From positions 62,001 through 126,000 of the forward strand of contig NZ_JAHYCB010000007.1 in NCBI RefSeq assembly GCF_019430945.1: a stretch of 64,000 nt of DNA, given 5' to 3'. The notes beneath the pieces were generated by a model, which was not told where the DNA came from, ran no database searches, and saw only the letters and a list, made by a program, of their open reading frames with translations. This document shows, piece after piece, positions 1 to 8,202 of this stretch (position 1 is its first letter; every line of letters begins with the position of its first letter). This DNA is from Neorhizobium populisoli (lineage in GTDB: Bacteria > Pseudomonadota > Alphaproteobacteria > Rhizobiales > Rhizobiaceae). Both the position numbers and the translations under genes were made by a program.

Positions 1-320
1 CCTCGAAGATCGAGATTGCCGATGGCTCTGCAAAAGTCACCCGCGAAGTCGACGGCGGTCTGCAGACGATCGAAGTCAAGCTTCCGGCCGTCGTCACCAC
101 CGACCTGCGTTTGAACGAGCCGCGCTACGCTTCGCTGCCGAACATCATGAAGGCCAAGAAGAAGCCGCTCGACAAGAAGACCCCGGGTGACTTCGGCGTC
201 GATACCGCGCCGCGCCTCAAGGTGCTGAAGACCGAAGAGCCGGGCGGGCGCAAGGCAGGCATCAAGGTCAAGACGGTCGAGGAACTGGTCGGCGCCTTGA
301 AGACCGCCGGCGTGCTCTGA
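1..320 (+). CDS. etfB: Electron transfer flavoprotein subunit beta (3' part)
   Basis: This is the C-terminal end of a gene that begins before the window; the reading frame is open from base 3 to the TGA at 318-320. The visible residues match the end of ETF beta, with a conserved TDLRLNEPRYASLPNIMKAK stretch followed by a Lys-rich segment. ETF beta binds AMP and pairs with ETF alpha to carry electrons from acyl-CoA and other dehydrogenases to ETF-ubiquinone oxidoreductase. The alpha subunit follows after 23 bases, so the two are surely one operon. The housekeeping pair is more likely than nitrogen-fixation fixAB, because no fix genes are nearby. Confidence 0.93.
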   Translation, partial: SKIEIADGSAKVTREVDGGLQTIEVKLPAVVTTDLRLNEPRYASLPNIMKAKKKPLDKKTPGDFGVDTAPRLKVLKTEEPGGRKAGIKVKTVEELVGALKTAGVL

Positions 321-343
321 GCGATAGGAAAAGGATTATTCAC

Positions 344-1273
344 ATGGCCATTCTTCTTCTCGCCGAACACGAAAATGCCAGCCTCAACGACCAGACCGCC
401 AAGGCGCTGAGCGCCGCGGCCAAGATCGGCGGCGACGTGCATGTCCTGGTCGCAGGCTCGGGCGCCCAGGCTGCGGCCGACGCTGCCGGCAAACTTGCCG
501 GCGTCTCCAAGGTGCTGCTCGCCGACGACGCGGGCCTTGCCAACAACCTGGCGGAACCGCTGGCGGCACTCATCGTCTCGCTCGCCGGTTCCTATGACGT
601 GATCATCGCGCCGGCGACCGCGTCGGCCAAGAACGTCATGCCGCGCGTCGCAGCCCTGCTCGACGTCGCGCAGGTCTCGGAAATCATCGAAGTGGTCTCC
701 GCCGACACGTTCAAGCGTCCGATCTATGCCGGTAACGCCATCCAGACTGTCCAGTCGGCCGACGCCAAGAAGGTCATCACGGTGCGCACCGCTTCCTTCC
801 AGGCTGCCGGCGAAGGTGGCTCGGCTGCCGTCGAAACCATCTCGGCTGTTGCTAACCCCGGCGTTTCCTCCTTCGTTTCCGACGCGCTGTCTTCGTCGGA
901 ACGTCCGGAACTGACCTCCGCCAAGATCATCATTTCCGGCGGCCGCGCGCTCGGTTCCTCGGAAAAGTTCAAGGAAGTCATCCTTCCGGTCGCCGACAAG
1001 CTCGGTGCCGCCGTCGGCGCATCGCGTGCCGCAGTCGATGCGGGTTATGCCCCCAACGACTGGCAGGTCGGCCAGACCGGCAAGGTCGTCGCCCCGCAGC
1101 TCTATATCGCAGCCGGCATTTCCGGTGCCATCCAGCATCTGGCCGGCATGAAGGATTCCAAGGTCATCGTTGCGATCAACAAGGACGAGGAAGCCCCGAT
1201 CTTCCAGGTCGCCGACTACGGCATCGTCGGCGATCTCTTCGAAATCCTGCCGCAGCTGGAGAAGGCGCTTTAA
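344..1273 (+). CDS. etfA: Electron transfer flavoprotein subunit alpha
   Basis: The product has 309 residues, normal for ETF alpha. The N-terminal half is the ETF alpha/beta fold. The C-terminal FAD domain (from about residue 190) shows the family segments SGGRALGSSEKF, AVDAGYAPNDWQVGQTGK, the isoalloxazine-side YIAAGISGAIQHLAGM, and ending INKDEEAPIFQVADYGIVGD. Together with EtfB it shuttles electrons from acyl-CoA dehydrogenases to the quinone pool. An AGGAAAAGGA ribosome site lies just before the ATG. A strong hairpin plus T run follows the stop, so the etf operon probably ends here although a beta-oxidation-type gene follows. Confidence 0.97.
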   Translation: MAILLLAEHENASLNDQTAKALSAAAKIGGDVHVLVAGSGAQAAADAAGKLAGVSKVLLADDAGLANNLAEPLAALIVSLAGSYDVIIAPATASAKNVMPRVAALLDVAQVSEIIEVVSADTFKRPIYAGNAIQTVQSADAKKVITVRTASFQAAGEGGSAAVETISAVANPGVSSFVSDALSSSERPELTSAKIIISGGRALGSSEKFKEVILPVADKLGAAVGASRAAVDAGYAPNDWQVGQTGKVVAPQLYIAAGISGAIQHLAGMKDSKVIVAINKDEEAPIFQVADYGIVGDLFEILPQLEKAL

Positions 1274-1334
1274 CCCTCTTCATCTCGCAAGCGCGAAAAG
1301 TGCTGGCAAAACGACCAATAGCGGAATAACAATT

Positions 1335-1366
1335 TGCCGGGCTGCATACATGCAGTCCGGCATTTT
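1335..1366 (+). terminator. Rho-independent terminator after etfA
   Basis: A 13-base arm (1335-1347) pairs with 1350-1362 with one G-T wobble and a very short loop, and is followed by TTTT. It lies 60 bases after the etfA stop, in the 199-base gap before the hydroxybutyryl-CoA dehydrogenase gene. The loop is only two bases, so the top pairs probably open in RNA. Confidence 0.7.
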
Positions 1367-1472
1367 CATAAAATGGGCGCACGTTGGGGATAGCGTTGCG
1401 CGAAACAACAAGATCGATCGTACCGTAAAGATTGCGGACGGCTCTAGGGACAGGGACCCGGGAAACAGGAAA

Positions 1473-2342
1473 ATGAAGAATATTGGCGTCATCGGAGCAG
1501 GCCAGATGGGCTGCGGCATTGCACATGTTTCGGCACTCGCCGGCTACAAGGTGCAGATGTACGACCTTTCGAAGGATCGCATCGAGGCAGCGCTCGCCAC
1601 CATCAACGGCAATCTTGCGCGCCAGGTCTCCAACAGCAAGCTTTCCGATGAGGAACGCACCGCTGCCCTCGCCCTCATTTCCGGCTCTTCCGACCTGAAC
1701 GATCTGGCCGCCATGGACATGGTCATCGAGGCCGCGACCGAAGACGAAAGCGTCAAGCGCAAGATCTATGCGCAGGTCTGTCCTGTCCTGAAACCCGAAG
1801 CACTGCTGGCGACCAACACCTCGTCGCTGTCGATCACCCGTCTCGCGTCGGCCACCGACAGGCCGGAAAAGTTCATGGGTATACATTTCATGAACCCGGT
1901 GCCTGTGATGAAGCTTGTCGAGCTGGTGCGCGGCATCGCCACCGACGAGCCGACCTTCCGGGTTGCCAAGGACTATGTCGCAAAGCTCGAAAAGACCGCG
2001 ACCGTCGCCGAAGACTTCCCGGCCTTCATCGTCAACCGCATCCTGTTGCCGATGATCAACGAGGCGATCTATACGCTGTATGAAGGCGTCGGTTCGGTCG
2101 AGGCAATCGATACCGCCATGAAGCTCGGCGCCAACCACCCGATGGGCCCGCTGCAGCTTGCCGACTTCATCGGCCTCGACACCTGCCTGTCGATCATGCA
2201 GGTTCTGCATGATGGCCTGGCGGATTCGAAATACCGCCCTTGCCCGCTTCTGGTGAAATATGTCGAAGCCGGCTGGCTCGGCCGCAAGTCCGGCCGCGGC
2301 TTCTACGACTACCGTGGCGAAGTGCCGGTTCCGACCCGCTGA
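1473..2342 (+). CDS. 3-hydroxybutyryl-CoA dehydrogenase
   Basis: The 289-residue product is the usual length for the short 3-hydroxyacyl-CoA dehydrogenase (Hbd/PaaH type), which interconverts acetoacetyl-CoA and 3-hydroxybutyryl-CoA with NAD(P). The Rossmann motif GAGQMGCGIAHVSALAGY is at residues 7-24. The catalytic region reads NTSSLSITRLA, then GIHFMNPVPVMKLVELVRG carrying the active-site His, and the C-terminal helical domain contains NHPMGPLQLADFIGLD. The start is set by GGAAACAGGAAAATG; a longer open frame upstream lacks similarity. Its position after etfAB fits fatty acid or polyhydroxybutyrate metabolism. The 3' end overlaps the convergent TPR gene by 34 bases. Confidence 0.95.
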   Translation: MKNIGVIGAGQMGCGIAHVSALAGYKVQMYDLSKDRIEAALATINGNLARQVSNSKLSDEERTAALALISGSSDLNDLAAMDMVIEAATEDESVKRKIYAQVCPVLKPEALLATNTSSLSITRLASATDRPEKFMGIHFMNPVPVMKLVELVRGIATDEPTFRVAKDYVAKLEKTATVAEDFPAFIVNRILLPMINEAIYTLYEGVGSVEAIDTAMKLGANHPMGPLQLADFIGLDTCLSIMQVLHDGLADSKYRPCPLLVKYVEAGWLGRKSGRGFYDYRGEVPVPTR

Positions 2343-4171
2343 GCCTGAATGGCCTGCTGTGAGCGCTCGCCAACGCGGCGCTCCAGCATCGTTTCGAACG
2401 CACTCCTGATCCGGTTGACATGGGGCGTCTTGTATTCGAAACCCTCGTTATGAAGGTGGATCAGCATCGAGGCATTCACTTCGAAGACCAGCACATTGCC
2501 GTCACGGTCGATCGAGCAGTCGATGCCGAAATAATCTAGCCCGATCCGGCGGCGGATCGCATCCAGCGCCGCCATGGCGTCAGCCCCGAAAACCTTGTCC
2601 GGGGCATTGAGGAAAGCCTCTTCCTCGCCCCGCATCCACTCAACGTCACCCATTCGGGTCGAGGCGTGATGGACCTTCCAGACATCGCCAATCGCCAGAT
2701 GATAGGGCAGGATCTCGTCGCCGACGAAGACGAAGCGGTATTTGCGGAAATAACCGTCTGCCGAACTGTAATCGACGAAATCCGTCAGATAGAGATCGTG
2801 GCTTCGCGCCTCTTCCGCAAAACTGCGCAATGTCTCCGCGTCCGAAACAAGCTCCATCATGTCGCCGCCATGGGTGCCGGCGTGGCGAATGATCAGCGGG
2901 AAACTTGGGAGATCGCCGCGCTCAAGCCGCGCCAGCAATGCGCTGGACGATACGTGCACGGTCATCGGCATGCTCACGTCCGGCATGCCGGCAAGCCTTC
3001 GAGCGATCGCCTCGCGATCCGTGCCCAGAATGAGCTTCGGATGGTTGACGATCGGCGTCTCCAGCCCCTCGACCAGATGCGCCGCCTGCAGGATCGCATC
3101 CGGCCCGAGATCGGGTTCCGACACCAGATTGACGATGACATCGGCCGCACCATCCAGGAACGCCGGATCATAACCCTGCCCCGGCAGGACGATGATCATG
3201 TCCGCATCGAAACAGCCGTCCTGGATCAGGTCTTCATAGGGCGTATTGCCGGCGACCGGCGAAAACAGCATCAGCGCCCGAAATTTAGCCGGCTTTCGAC
3301 CTGCCGGATAGCTTCTGACGATGCCCATGCGCGCGACTTCGCGGAAGCAGAAATGCGCCGCTTCGGAATTGCCGAGTGCCAGTTCAAGATTGCCGCACAG
3401 AAGCAGCGCTTCCTTGTTGGTCGGCTCGACACGCAGTGCCGCCTGCGCGCTGACTAGCGCCTGTTCGTTGAGCTTCGACGCCTTCAGCGCCAGCGCCTTG
3501 TTGTGTAGCCCGAGAAAATCCTCAGGTGCGAGCTGCAGGCCGCGGTCATAAGCCATGATCGCCTGATCGTTCCAGCCGGACTTCTGCATCAGCTCCGCCA
3601 GCCGGAACCACGACGACGACTGCACCTGCGCCAGCTTGCAGGCCGCGAGTGCTGCGGCGATCGCCCCTTGCATGTCGCCCAGACCTTCAAGAATCTCGCT
3701 TTTCTTGATCATTGCCGGCGCCAGCTGGTCGTTCAGCGCAATCGCCCGGTCGAGATTTTCCAACGCCTCGTCGAACCGGCCAAGCTCGGCCAGAACAACC
3801 CCGCCACGAAACCAGCCTTCCGAATTGCCCGGATTGAGAGAAATCATCTGCTCGTAACATTGTAGTGATCGCTGATGTTTCCCGGCAGTCAGTAGGGCCA
3901 TGCCGAGGCCGCCAAGCGCCTTGAGATCGGCGGGATTGATACCGAGAGATGCTTCGAACCACTCGATCGCATCCTCCGGCCGGTCGGCCTGCAGTAACAT
4001 GAAGGCCAGCATATCGCAGGCCATCGGCACCCGCCGCACCCGCTGCCTCTCGGCAAGCAGCACGTCGATCGCTGCCCTGACCTGCCCGGAATCCATGAGT
4101 TCCGAAGCGTTTTTGAAAACGGAAAGCAACACGGAGACGTCATCGGACGCGTGTGCGGGGGATAGGCTCAT
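2309..4171 (-). CDS. TPR-repeat protein with ATP-grasp-like C-terminal domain
   Basis: The 620-residue protein has two parts. Residues 1 to about 280 are tetratricopeptide repeats, for example FEASLGINPADLKALGGLG, YEQMISLNPGNSEGWFRGG and LDRAIALNDQLAPAMIKKS, expected to bind a protein or peptide partner. The rest (about 290-600) looks like a RimK/MvdD-type ATP-grasp fold: a pre-domain with VNHPKLILGTDREAIARRL, then FPLIIRHAGTHGGDMMELV, YRFVFVGDEILPYHLAIGDVW, and an end motif GIDCSIDRDGNVLVFEVNAS whose Glu and Asn would bind metal. No signal peptide or membrane segment is seen. It might ligate an amino acid or peptide to a TPR-held substrate, but that is inference. It may be cotranscribed downstream of tlpA-like. 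Confidence 0.75.
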   Translation of the reverse strand: MSLSPAHASDDVSVLLSVFKNASELMDSGQVRAAIDVLLAERQRVRRVPMACDMLAFMLLQADRPEDAIEWFEASLGINPADLKALGGLGMALLTAGKHQRSLQCYEQMISLNPGNSEGWFRGGVVLAELGRFDEALENLDRAIALNDQLAPAMIKKSEILEGLGDMQGAIAAALAACKLAQVQSSSWFRLAELMQKSGWNDQAIMAYDRGLQLAPEDFLGLHNKALALKASKLNEQALVSAQAALRVEPTNKEALLLCGNLELALGNSEAAHFCFREVARMGIVRSYPAGRKPAKFRALMLFSPVAGNTPYEDLIQDGCFDADMIIVLPGQGYDPAFLDGAADVIVNLVSEPDLGPDAILQAAHLVEGLETPIVNHPKLILGTDREAIARRLAGMPDVSMPMTVHVSSSALLARLERGDLPSFPLIIRHAGTHGGDMMELVSDAETLRSFAEEARSHDLYLTDFVDYSSADGYFRKYRFVFVGDEILPYHLAIGDVWKVHHASTRMGDVEWMRGEEEAFLNAPDKVFGADAMAALDAIRRRIGLDYFGIDCSIDRDGNVLVFEVNASMLIHLHNEGFEYKTPHVNRIRSAFETMLERRVGERSQQAIQAQRVGTGTSPR

Positions 4172-4208
4172 GGGACCGGCTTTGGACAGGGTGGTTAGCG
4201 CACGAGAC

Positions 4209-4300
4209 GTGAAAACCGGCCCTTGTTCCGGCTTTTCACGAATCGGCCCTGGGGTCCGCTTCGGGACGCGAGGGTCGTGCGCTCAGCGAAGACCCTCGTC
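4209..4300. other. Two adjacent hairpins between tlpA-like and the TPR gene
   Basis: Bases 4209-4219 pair with 4228-4239 (one bulged C), and 4265-4276 pair with 4291-4300 with a mismatch. On the minus strand they lie between the stop of the TlpA-like gene and the start of the TPR gene. They could attenuate or terminate read-through. Neither is followed by a clear T run. Confidence 0.4.
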
Positions 4301-4328
4301 ACTGCGCTTGCCAATGCGGCAAAGTGAA

Positions 4329-4997
4329 TCAAAAACTACGGGCTGCAGAAATCAAAGCCTTCGCGTCCGGGCTGTCCCAGGCGGCGGGACCGTTCATCGC
4401 CGAGATGAGACAGCCCTTCTTGTCGATGACCAGCGTCGCCGGCAGGCCGAAGGCCAGCCCTTCCTTCTTCAGCGAATTAAAGACGCCCATCGAGCTGTCG
4501 CGGTAATAACCGAGCTTGTCGACGCCATATTCCGCCAGGAAGGCCTTCGGCTTCTCGTCGTTGCCGGTATCGATGTTGACCGCCACGACCTCGAAGTCGT
4601 TAGCCCCCATATCCCGCTGCAGCGCGTTCAGCGCCGGCATCTCTTCGCGGCAGGGGCCGCACCAGGTGGCCCAGAGGTTCAGGAGCACCGTCTTGCCGGC
4701 AAAATCCGCCGTCTTCAGGTCCTTGCCGTCCGGCCCCTTGAAGGCGAGATTGAGCGGCCTCGGCGGCTGCGCGGCGACCATTGCTGCCACCTGCCCCTTG
4801 GAAAGCTGCGAGACCGATTTCACCGTCTCCACCGCCCCTTCGCAGGCGCCGGAAGATGCGGCCATCAGGTCGCCCGTACCATTGCCAGACCCCGTATTCG
4901 TCACGTATACCGCCACGGCGCCGGCGAGAATTCCCGCGACGGCCGCAATCACGATCAATCTGGCGGTAGGAAGGCCGAAGGGTCTTTTGGTCGTCAT
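4329..4997 (-). CDS. tlpA: TlpA-family thiol:disulfide interchange protein
   Basis: The 222-residue product has an N-terminal membrane anchor (residues about 12-33, LIVIAAVAGILAGAVAVYV) followed by a periplasmic thioredoxin fold. The redox motif WATWCGPCREEMPALN places the CXXC cysteines at about 114 and 117. TlpA proteins reduce periplasmic disulfides, for example in cytochrome oxidase copper-site assembly and cytochrome c maturation. The ATG at 4997 has GGAGAAG upstream at good spacing; a TTG three bases earlier is less likely. It is divergent from argH with 25 bases between the starts, an arrangement I recall from other rhizobia. Confidence 0.9.
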   Translation of the reverse strand: MTTKRPFGLPTARLIVIAAVAGILAGAVAVYVTNTGSGNGTGDLMAASSGACEGAVETVKSVSQLSKGQVAAMVAAQPPRPLNLAFKGPDGKDLKTADFAGKTVLLNLWATWCGPCREEMPALNALQRDMGANDFEVVAVNIDTGNDEKPKAFLAEYGVDKLGYYRDSSMGVFNSLKKEGLAFGLPATLVIDKKGCLISAMNGPAAWDSPDAKALISAARSF

Positions 4998-5022
4998 CAA
5001 CTTCTCCAGGACTTGAGATCAC

Positions 5023-6426
5023 ATGGCCGACGGCACGAAGGACGCGACATCCTCCAACCAGATGTGGGGCGGACGCTTTGCCTCGGGGCCGGATGCGATC
5101 ATGGAGGAGATAAATGCCTCGATCGGTTTCGACAAGAAGCTCTATGCCCAGGATATCCGCGGCTCTATAGCGCATGCGACCATGCTGGCCGAAAAAGGCA
5201 TCATTTCGCACGAAGATAAAGACAAGATCGTTCAAGGCCTGAACACGATCATGTCAGAGATCGAAAGTGGCCAGTTCGAATTCTCCCGCAAGCTCGAAGA
5301 CATTCACATGAATGTCGAGGCGCGGCTCTCGACGCTGATCGGCCCCGCCGCCGGCCGCCTGCACACCGCCCGCTCGCGCAACGACCAGGTGGCGCTGGAT
5401 TTCCGCCTCTGGGTCAAGGAAGAACTCGCCAAGACGGAAACGATGCTGACCGCCCTGATCGGCGCCTTCCTAGACCGCGCCGAAGAACATGCCGAAACGG
5501 TCATGCCCGGCTTTACCCATCTGCAGACCGCCCAGCCGGTCACCTTCGGCCATCACTGCATGGCCTATGTGGAAATGTTCGGCCGTGACCGCGCCCGCGT
5601 GCGCCACGCCATCGACCATCTCGACGAAAGCCCGATCGGTGCCGCAGCGCTGGCCGGCACGCCCTACCCGATCGACCGCCACATGACAGCAAAGGCGCTC
5701 GGCTTCCGCGAACCGACCCGCAACTCGATCGACACGGTTTCCGACCGTGATTTCGCGCTGGAATTCCTCTCCGTCGCAGCGATCTGCGCTGTGCATCTCT
5801 CGCGCCTCGCCGAAGAAATCGTCATCTGGTCGACACCGCAATTCGGTTTCGTGCGCCTCTCCGACGCCTTCTCCACCGGCTCGTCGATCATGCCGCAGAA
5901 GAAGAACCCGGATGCCGCCGAACTGGTGCGCGCCAAGACCGGCCGCATCAACGGCTCGCTGGTGGCGCTTCTGACCGTGATGAAGGGCCTGCCGCTCGCC
6001 TATTCCAAGGACATGCAGGAAGACAAGGAACAGGTCTTCGACGCTGCTGAAAACCTGGAACTGGCGATCGCCGCCATGACCGGCATGATGCGCGACATGA
6101 CCATCCGCGCCGACAAGATGCGCGCCGCCGCCGGCGCGGGTTTCTCGACCGCCACCGACCTCGCCGACTGGCTGGTGCGCACCATCGGCCTGCCCTTCCG
6201 CGAAGCCCATCACGTAACCGGCCATGCCGTGGCGCTGGCCGAGAAGAAAGGCTGCGACCTTTCCGAGCTAACGCTCGAAGAACTTCAGGCCCTGAATCCG
6301 GCGATCACCGACGCGGTGTTCAAGGTGCTTTCCGTCGATGCCTCCGTCGCCAGCCGCCAGAGCTTTGGCGGCACGGCCCCGTCGGAGGTCCGCAAGCAGA
6401 TCGCCTGGTGGCGCGGCCGCAACTAG
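5023..6426 (+). CDS. argH: Argininosuccinate lyase
   Basis: The 467-residue enzyme belongs to the fumarase/aspartase superfamily and splits argininosuccinate to arginine and fumarate, the last step of arginine synthesis. The superfamily signature GSSIMPQKKNPDAAELVRAK, with the catalytic Ser loop, begins at residue 286. HTARSRNDQVALDFRLW, and PGFTHLQTAQPVTFGHH with the proton-shuttling TH pair, are both present. The start is the ATG after AGGACTTGAGATCAC. It is the first gene of a plus-strand run with lptM-like, lysA and the TIGR02302 gene. Confidence 0.98.
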   Translation: MADGTKDATSSNQMWGGRFASGPDAIMEEINASIGFDKKLYAQDIRGSIAHATMLAEKGIISHEDKDKIVQGLNTIMSEIESGQFEFSRKLEDIHMNVEARLSTLIGPAAGRLHTARSRNDQVALDFRLWVKEELAKTETMLTALIGAFLDRAEEHAETVMPGFTHLQTAQPVTFGHHCMAYVEMFGRDRARVRHAIDHLDESPIGAAALAGTPYPIDRHMTAKALGFREPTRNSIDTVSDRDFALEFLSVAAICAVHLSRLAEEIVIWSTPQFGFVRLSDAFSTGSSIMPQKKNPDAAELVRAKTGRINGSLVALLTVMKGLPLAYSKDMQEDKEQVFDAAENLELAIAAMTGMMRDMTIRADKMRAAAGAGFSTATDLADWLVRTIGLPFREAHHVTGHAVALAEKKGCDLSELTLEELQALNPAITDAVFKVLSVDASVASRQSFGGTAPSEVRKQIAWWRGRN

Positions 6427-6430
6427 CAGG

Positions 6431-6475
6431 CTCCGGAAAAGTGTTCTGCGGTTTCCGATCGAAGCCTGTAGCAGA
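6431..6475. repeat. Degenerate copy of a rhizobial short repeat
   Basis: Just after the argH stop, the stretch CTCCGGAAAAGTGTTCTGCG and the following GGTTTCCGATCG resemble the arms of the small palindromic repeats common between rhizobial genes, whose arms read like CCGGAAAAGTGNNNNGCGGTTTTCCG. This copy is imperfect. I recognise it by pattern only. Confidence 0.35.
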
Positions 6476-6567
6476 ACAAAAATGACGGAAACTGTTCACC
6501 GGAATAATGACTGCACAAGCGCGCGGAACTTCGCTATGACAGTTCCGCACTCGTGCTGGAGATAGGT

Positions 6568-6783
6568 TTGAAGAGCATGTCTAACTCGCTGGTCAAAATT
6601 GCCCGCATCACCTTTGCGCTGACGCTTGGCTGCGCCGTTGTCGTCGGCTGCGGCCGCAAGGGCGATCTCGACCGTCCGAGCACGCCGCTGGAGCAGCAGA
6701 ACATCCGCAAGAACGTCAAACCGGGAGAGCGAAAAGCCGAGCCGGTTGCCGAAAAGCCGTTCCTTCTCGATCCGCTTCTGTAA
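6568..6783 (+). CDS. lptM: LptM-like small outer-membrane lipoprotein
   Basis: This short lipoprotein (about 71 residues from TTG 6568, or 68 from ATG 6577) has a basic N-terminus, a hydrophobic stretch and a lipobox VVGC directly followed by GRKGDLDRPSTP. The CG(x)KGxLxxP pattern is the hallmark of the LptM/YifL family, whose E. coli member helps the LptDE translocon mature. The rest of the chain is polar and ends in a short FLLDPLL. GGAG at 6558-6561 fits the TTG start. The argH-lptM-lysA order is seen widely in proteobacteria and supports the call. Confidence 0.85.
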   Translation: MKSMSNSLVKIARITFALTLGCAVVVGCGRKGDLDRPSTPLEQQNIRKNVKPGERKAEPVAEKPFLLDPLL

Positions 6784-6798
6784 TCCCCGAGTTTTGCC

Positions 6799-8067
6799 GT
6801 GAACCATTTCCACTATATCGACGGCGTGCTGCACGCCGAAAACGTCGCCATCCCGGAAATCGCCAAGGCGGTCGGCACGCCGTTCTACGTCTATTCGACC
6901 GCCACGCTGGAGCGCCATTACAAGGTGTTCGCTGCGGCGTTTTCGGATGTGGACGCCATGGTGTGTTACGCCATGAAGGCGAATTCCAACCAGGCGGTGC
7001 TGAAGACGCTCGGTCGTCTCGGCGCCGGCATCGACGTCGTCTCCGGCGGCGAACTGCGCCGCGCGCTGGCGGCCGGCATTCCGGCAAGCCGCATCATGTT
7101 CTCCGGCGTCGGCAAGACCGTAGCCGAGATGGACTTCGCGCTTTCTGCGGGCATCTACTGCTTCAACGTCGAGTCCGAGCCGGAACTGGAAGTCCTGAAC
7201 CTTCGCGCCGTCAAGATGGGCAAAAAGGCTCACGTCTCCTTCCGCATCAATCCGGATGTCGATGCCGGCACCCATGCCAAGATTTCGACCGGCAAGAAGG
7301 AAAACAAGTTCGGCATCGCCTATGACAAGGCGCGGGAAATATACGCCCATGCAGCCAAGCTTCCCGGCATCGATGTCACCGGCATCGACATGCATATCGG
7401 CAGCCAGATCACCGAACTGCAGCCCTTCGACCACGCCTTCCGCCTGCTGCGGGAACTGGTCGAGACGCTGCGCGGCGACGGCCACCGCATCGACCATGTC
7501 GATATCGGCGGCGGCCTCGGTATTCCCTACAAGGACGACAACAACCCGCCGCCGCTGCCGGATGCCTATGCCGAAACAGTCAAGCGCCAGCTGCGCTCGC
7601 TGAACTGCAAAATCGTTACCGAGCCCGGCCGCCTGATCGTCGGCAATGCCGGTATCCTGGTGACCGAGGTCATTTACGTGAAGGATGGCGGCGAGAAGAC
7701 CTTCGTCATCGTCGACGGCGCGATGAACGACCTGATCCGCCCAACGCTCTACGACGCCTATCACTCGGTCCGCCCGGTCGTCATGCCAGTCGCCGACGCG
7801 CCGCGCATCAAGGGTGATGTGGTCGGCCCCGTCTGTGAAACCGGCGACTATCTGGCGCTCGACCGCGAGATGGCCGAACCGAAGCCGGGCGACTTGATCG
7901 CGGTGTCTTCCGCCGGTGCCTACGGCGCCGTGCAGGCCGGAACCTACAATACCCGTCTGCTGGTGCCGGAGGTTCTGGTCAAGGGTAACGACTTCCACGT
8001 GATCCGCCCGCGCGGCACTTACGAAGAGCTGATCGGCCTCGATTCCGTACCCGCCTGGCTTGCGTGA
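6799..8067 (+). CDS. lysA: Diaminopimelate decarboxylase
   Basis: The 422-residue PLP enzyme converts meso-diaminopimelate to lysine, the last lysine step. It has the fold-III alanine-racemase-like barrel. The PLP lysine is K60 in CYAMKANSNQ. The phosphate-binding HVDIGGGLGIPY, the EPGRLIVGNAG motif, and the partner-subunit active-site motif GPVCETGDYL follow. The start codon is GTG at 6799, 15 bases after the lptM stop, and the chain reads VNHFHYIDGVLHAENV as in relatives. It draws on the same diaminopimelate pool as peptidoglycan synthesis. Confidence 0.97.
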   Translation: MNHFHYIDGVLHAENVAIPEIAKAVGTPFYVYSTATLERHYKVFAAAFSDVDAMVCYAMKANSNQAVLKTLGRLGAGIDVVSGGELRRALAAGIPASRIMFSGVGKTVAEMDFALSAGIYCFNVESEPELEVLNLRAVKMGKKAHVSFRINPDVDAGTHAKISTGKKENKFGIAYDKAREIYAHAAKLPGIDVTGIDMHIGSQITELQPFDHAFRLLRELVETLRGDGHRIDHVDIGGGLGIPYKDDNNPPPLPDAYAETVKRQLRSLNCKIVTEPGRLIVGNAGILVTEVIYVKDGGEKTFVIVDGAMNDLIRPTLYDAYHSVRPVVMPVADAPRIKGDVVGPVCETGDYLALDREMAEPKPGDLIAVSSAGAYGAVQAGTYNTRLLVPEVLVKGNDFHVIRPRGTYEELIGLDSVPAWLA

Positions 8068-8202
8068 ACCGCTAACGCCACGTTCACTTTTGCGGGAAAC
8101 GACCTGAAATATGGGGGCGAATGCCCCCTTCCCCTCGTCTTCGCCACAAAGCTTGTTATCTTTACAGCTTGATTTGCGCCGCCACGACTGGAGACGGACC
8201 GC

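Noticed and set aside
1..1273. Nitrogen fixation fixAB genes.
   Set aside because: ETF alpha/beta resemble the housekeeping pair, and no fixC, fixX or nif gene follows.
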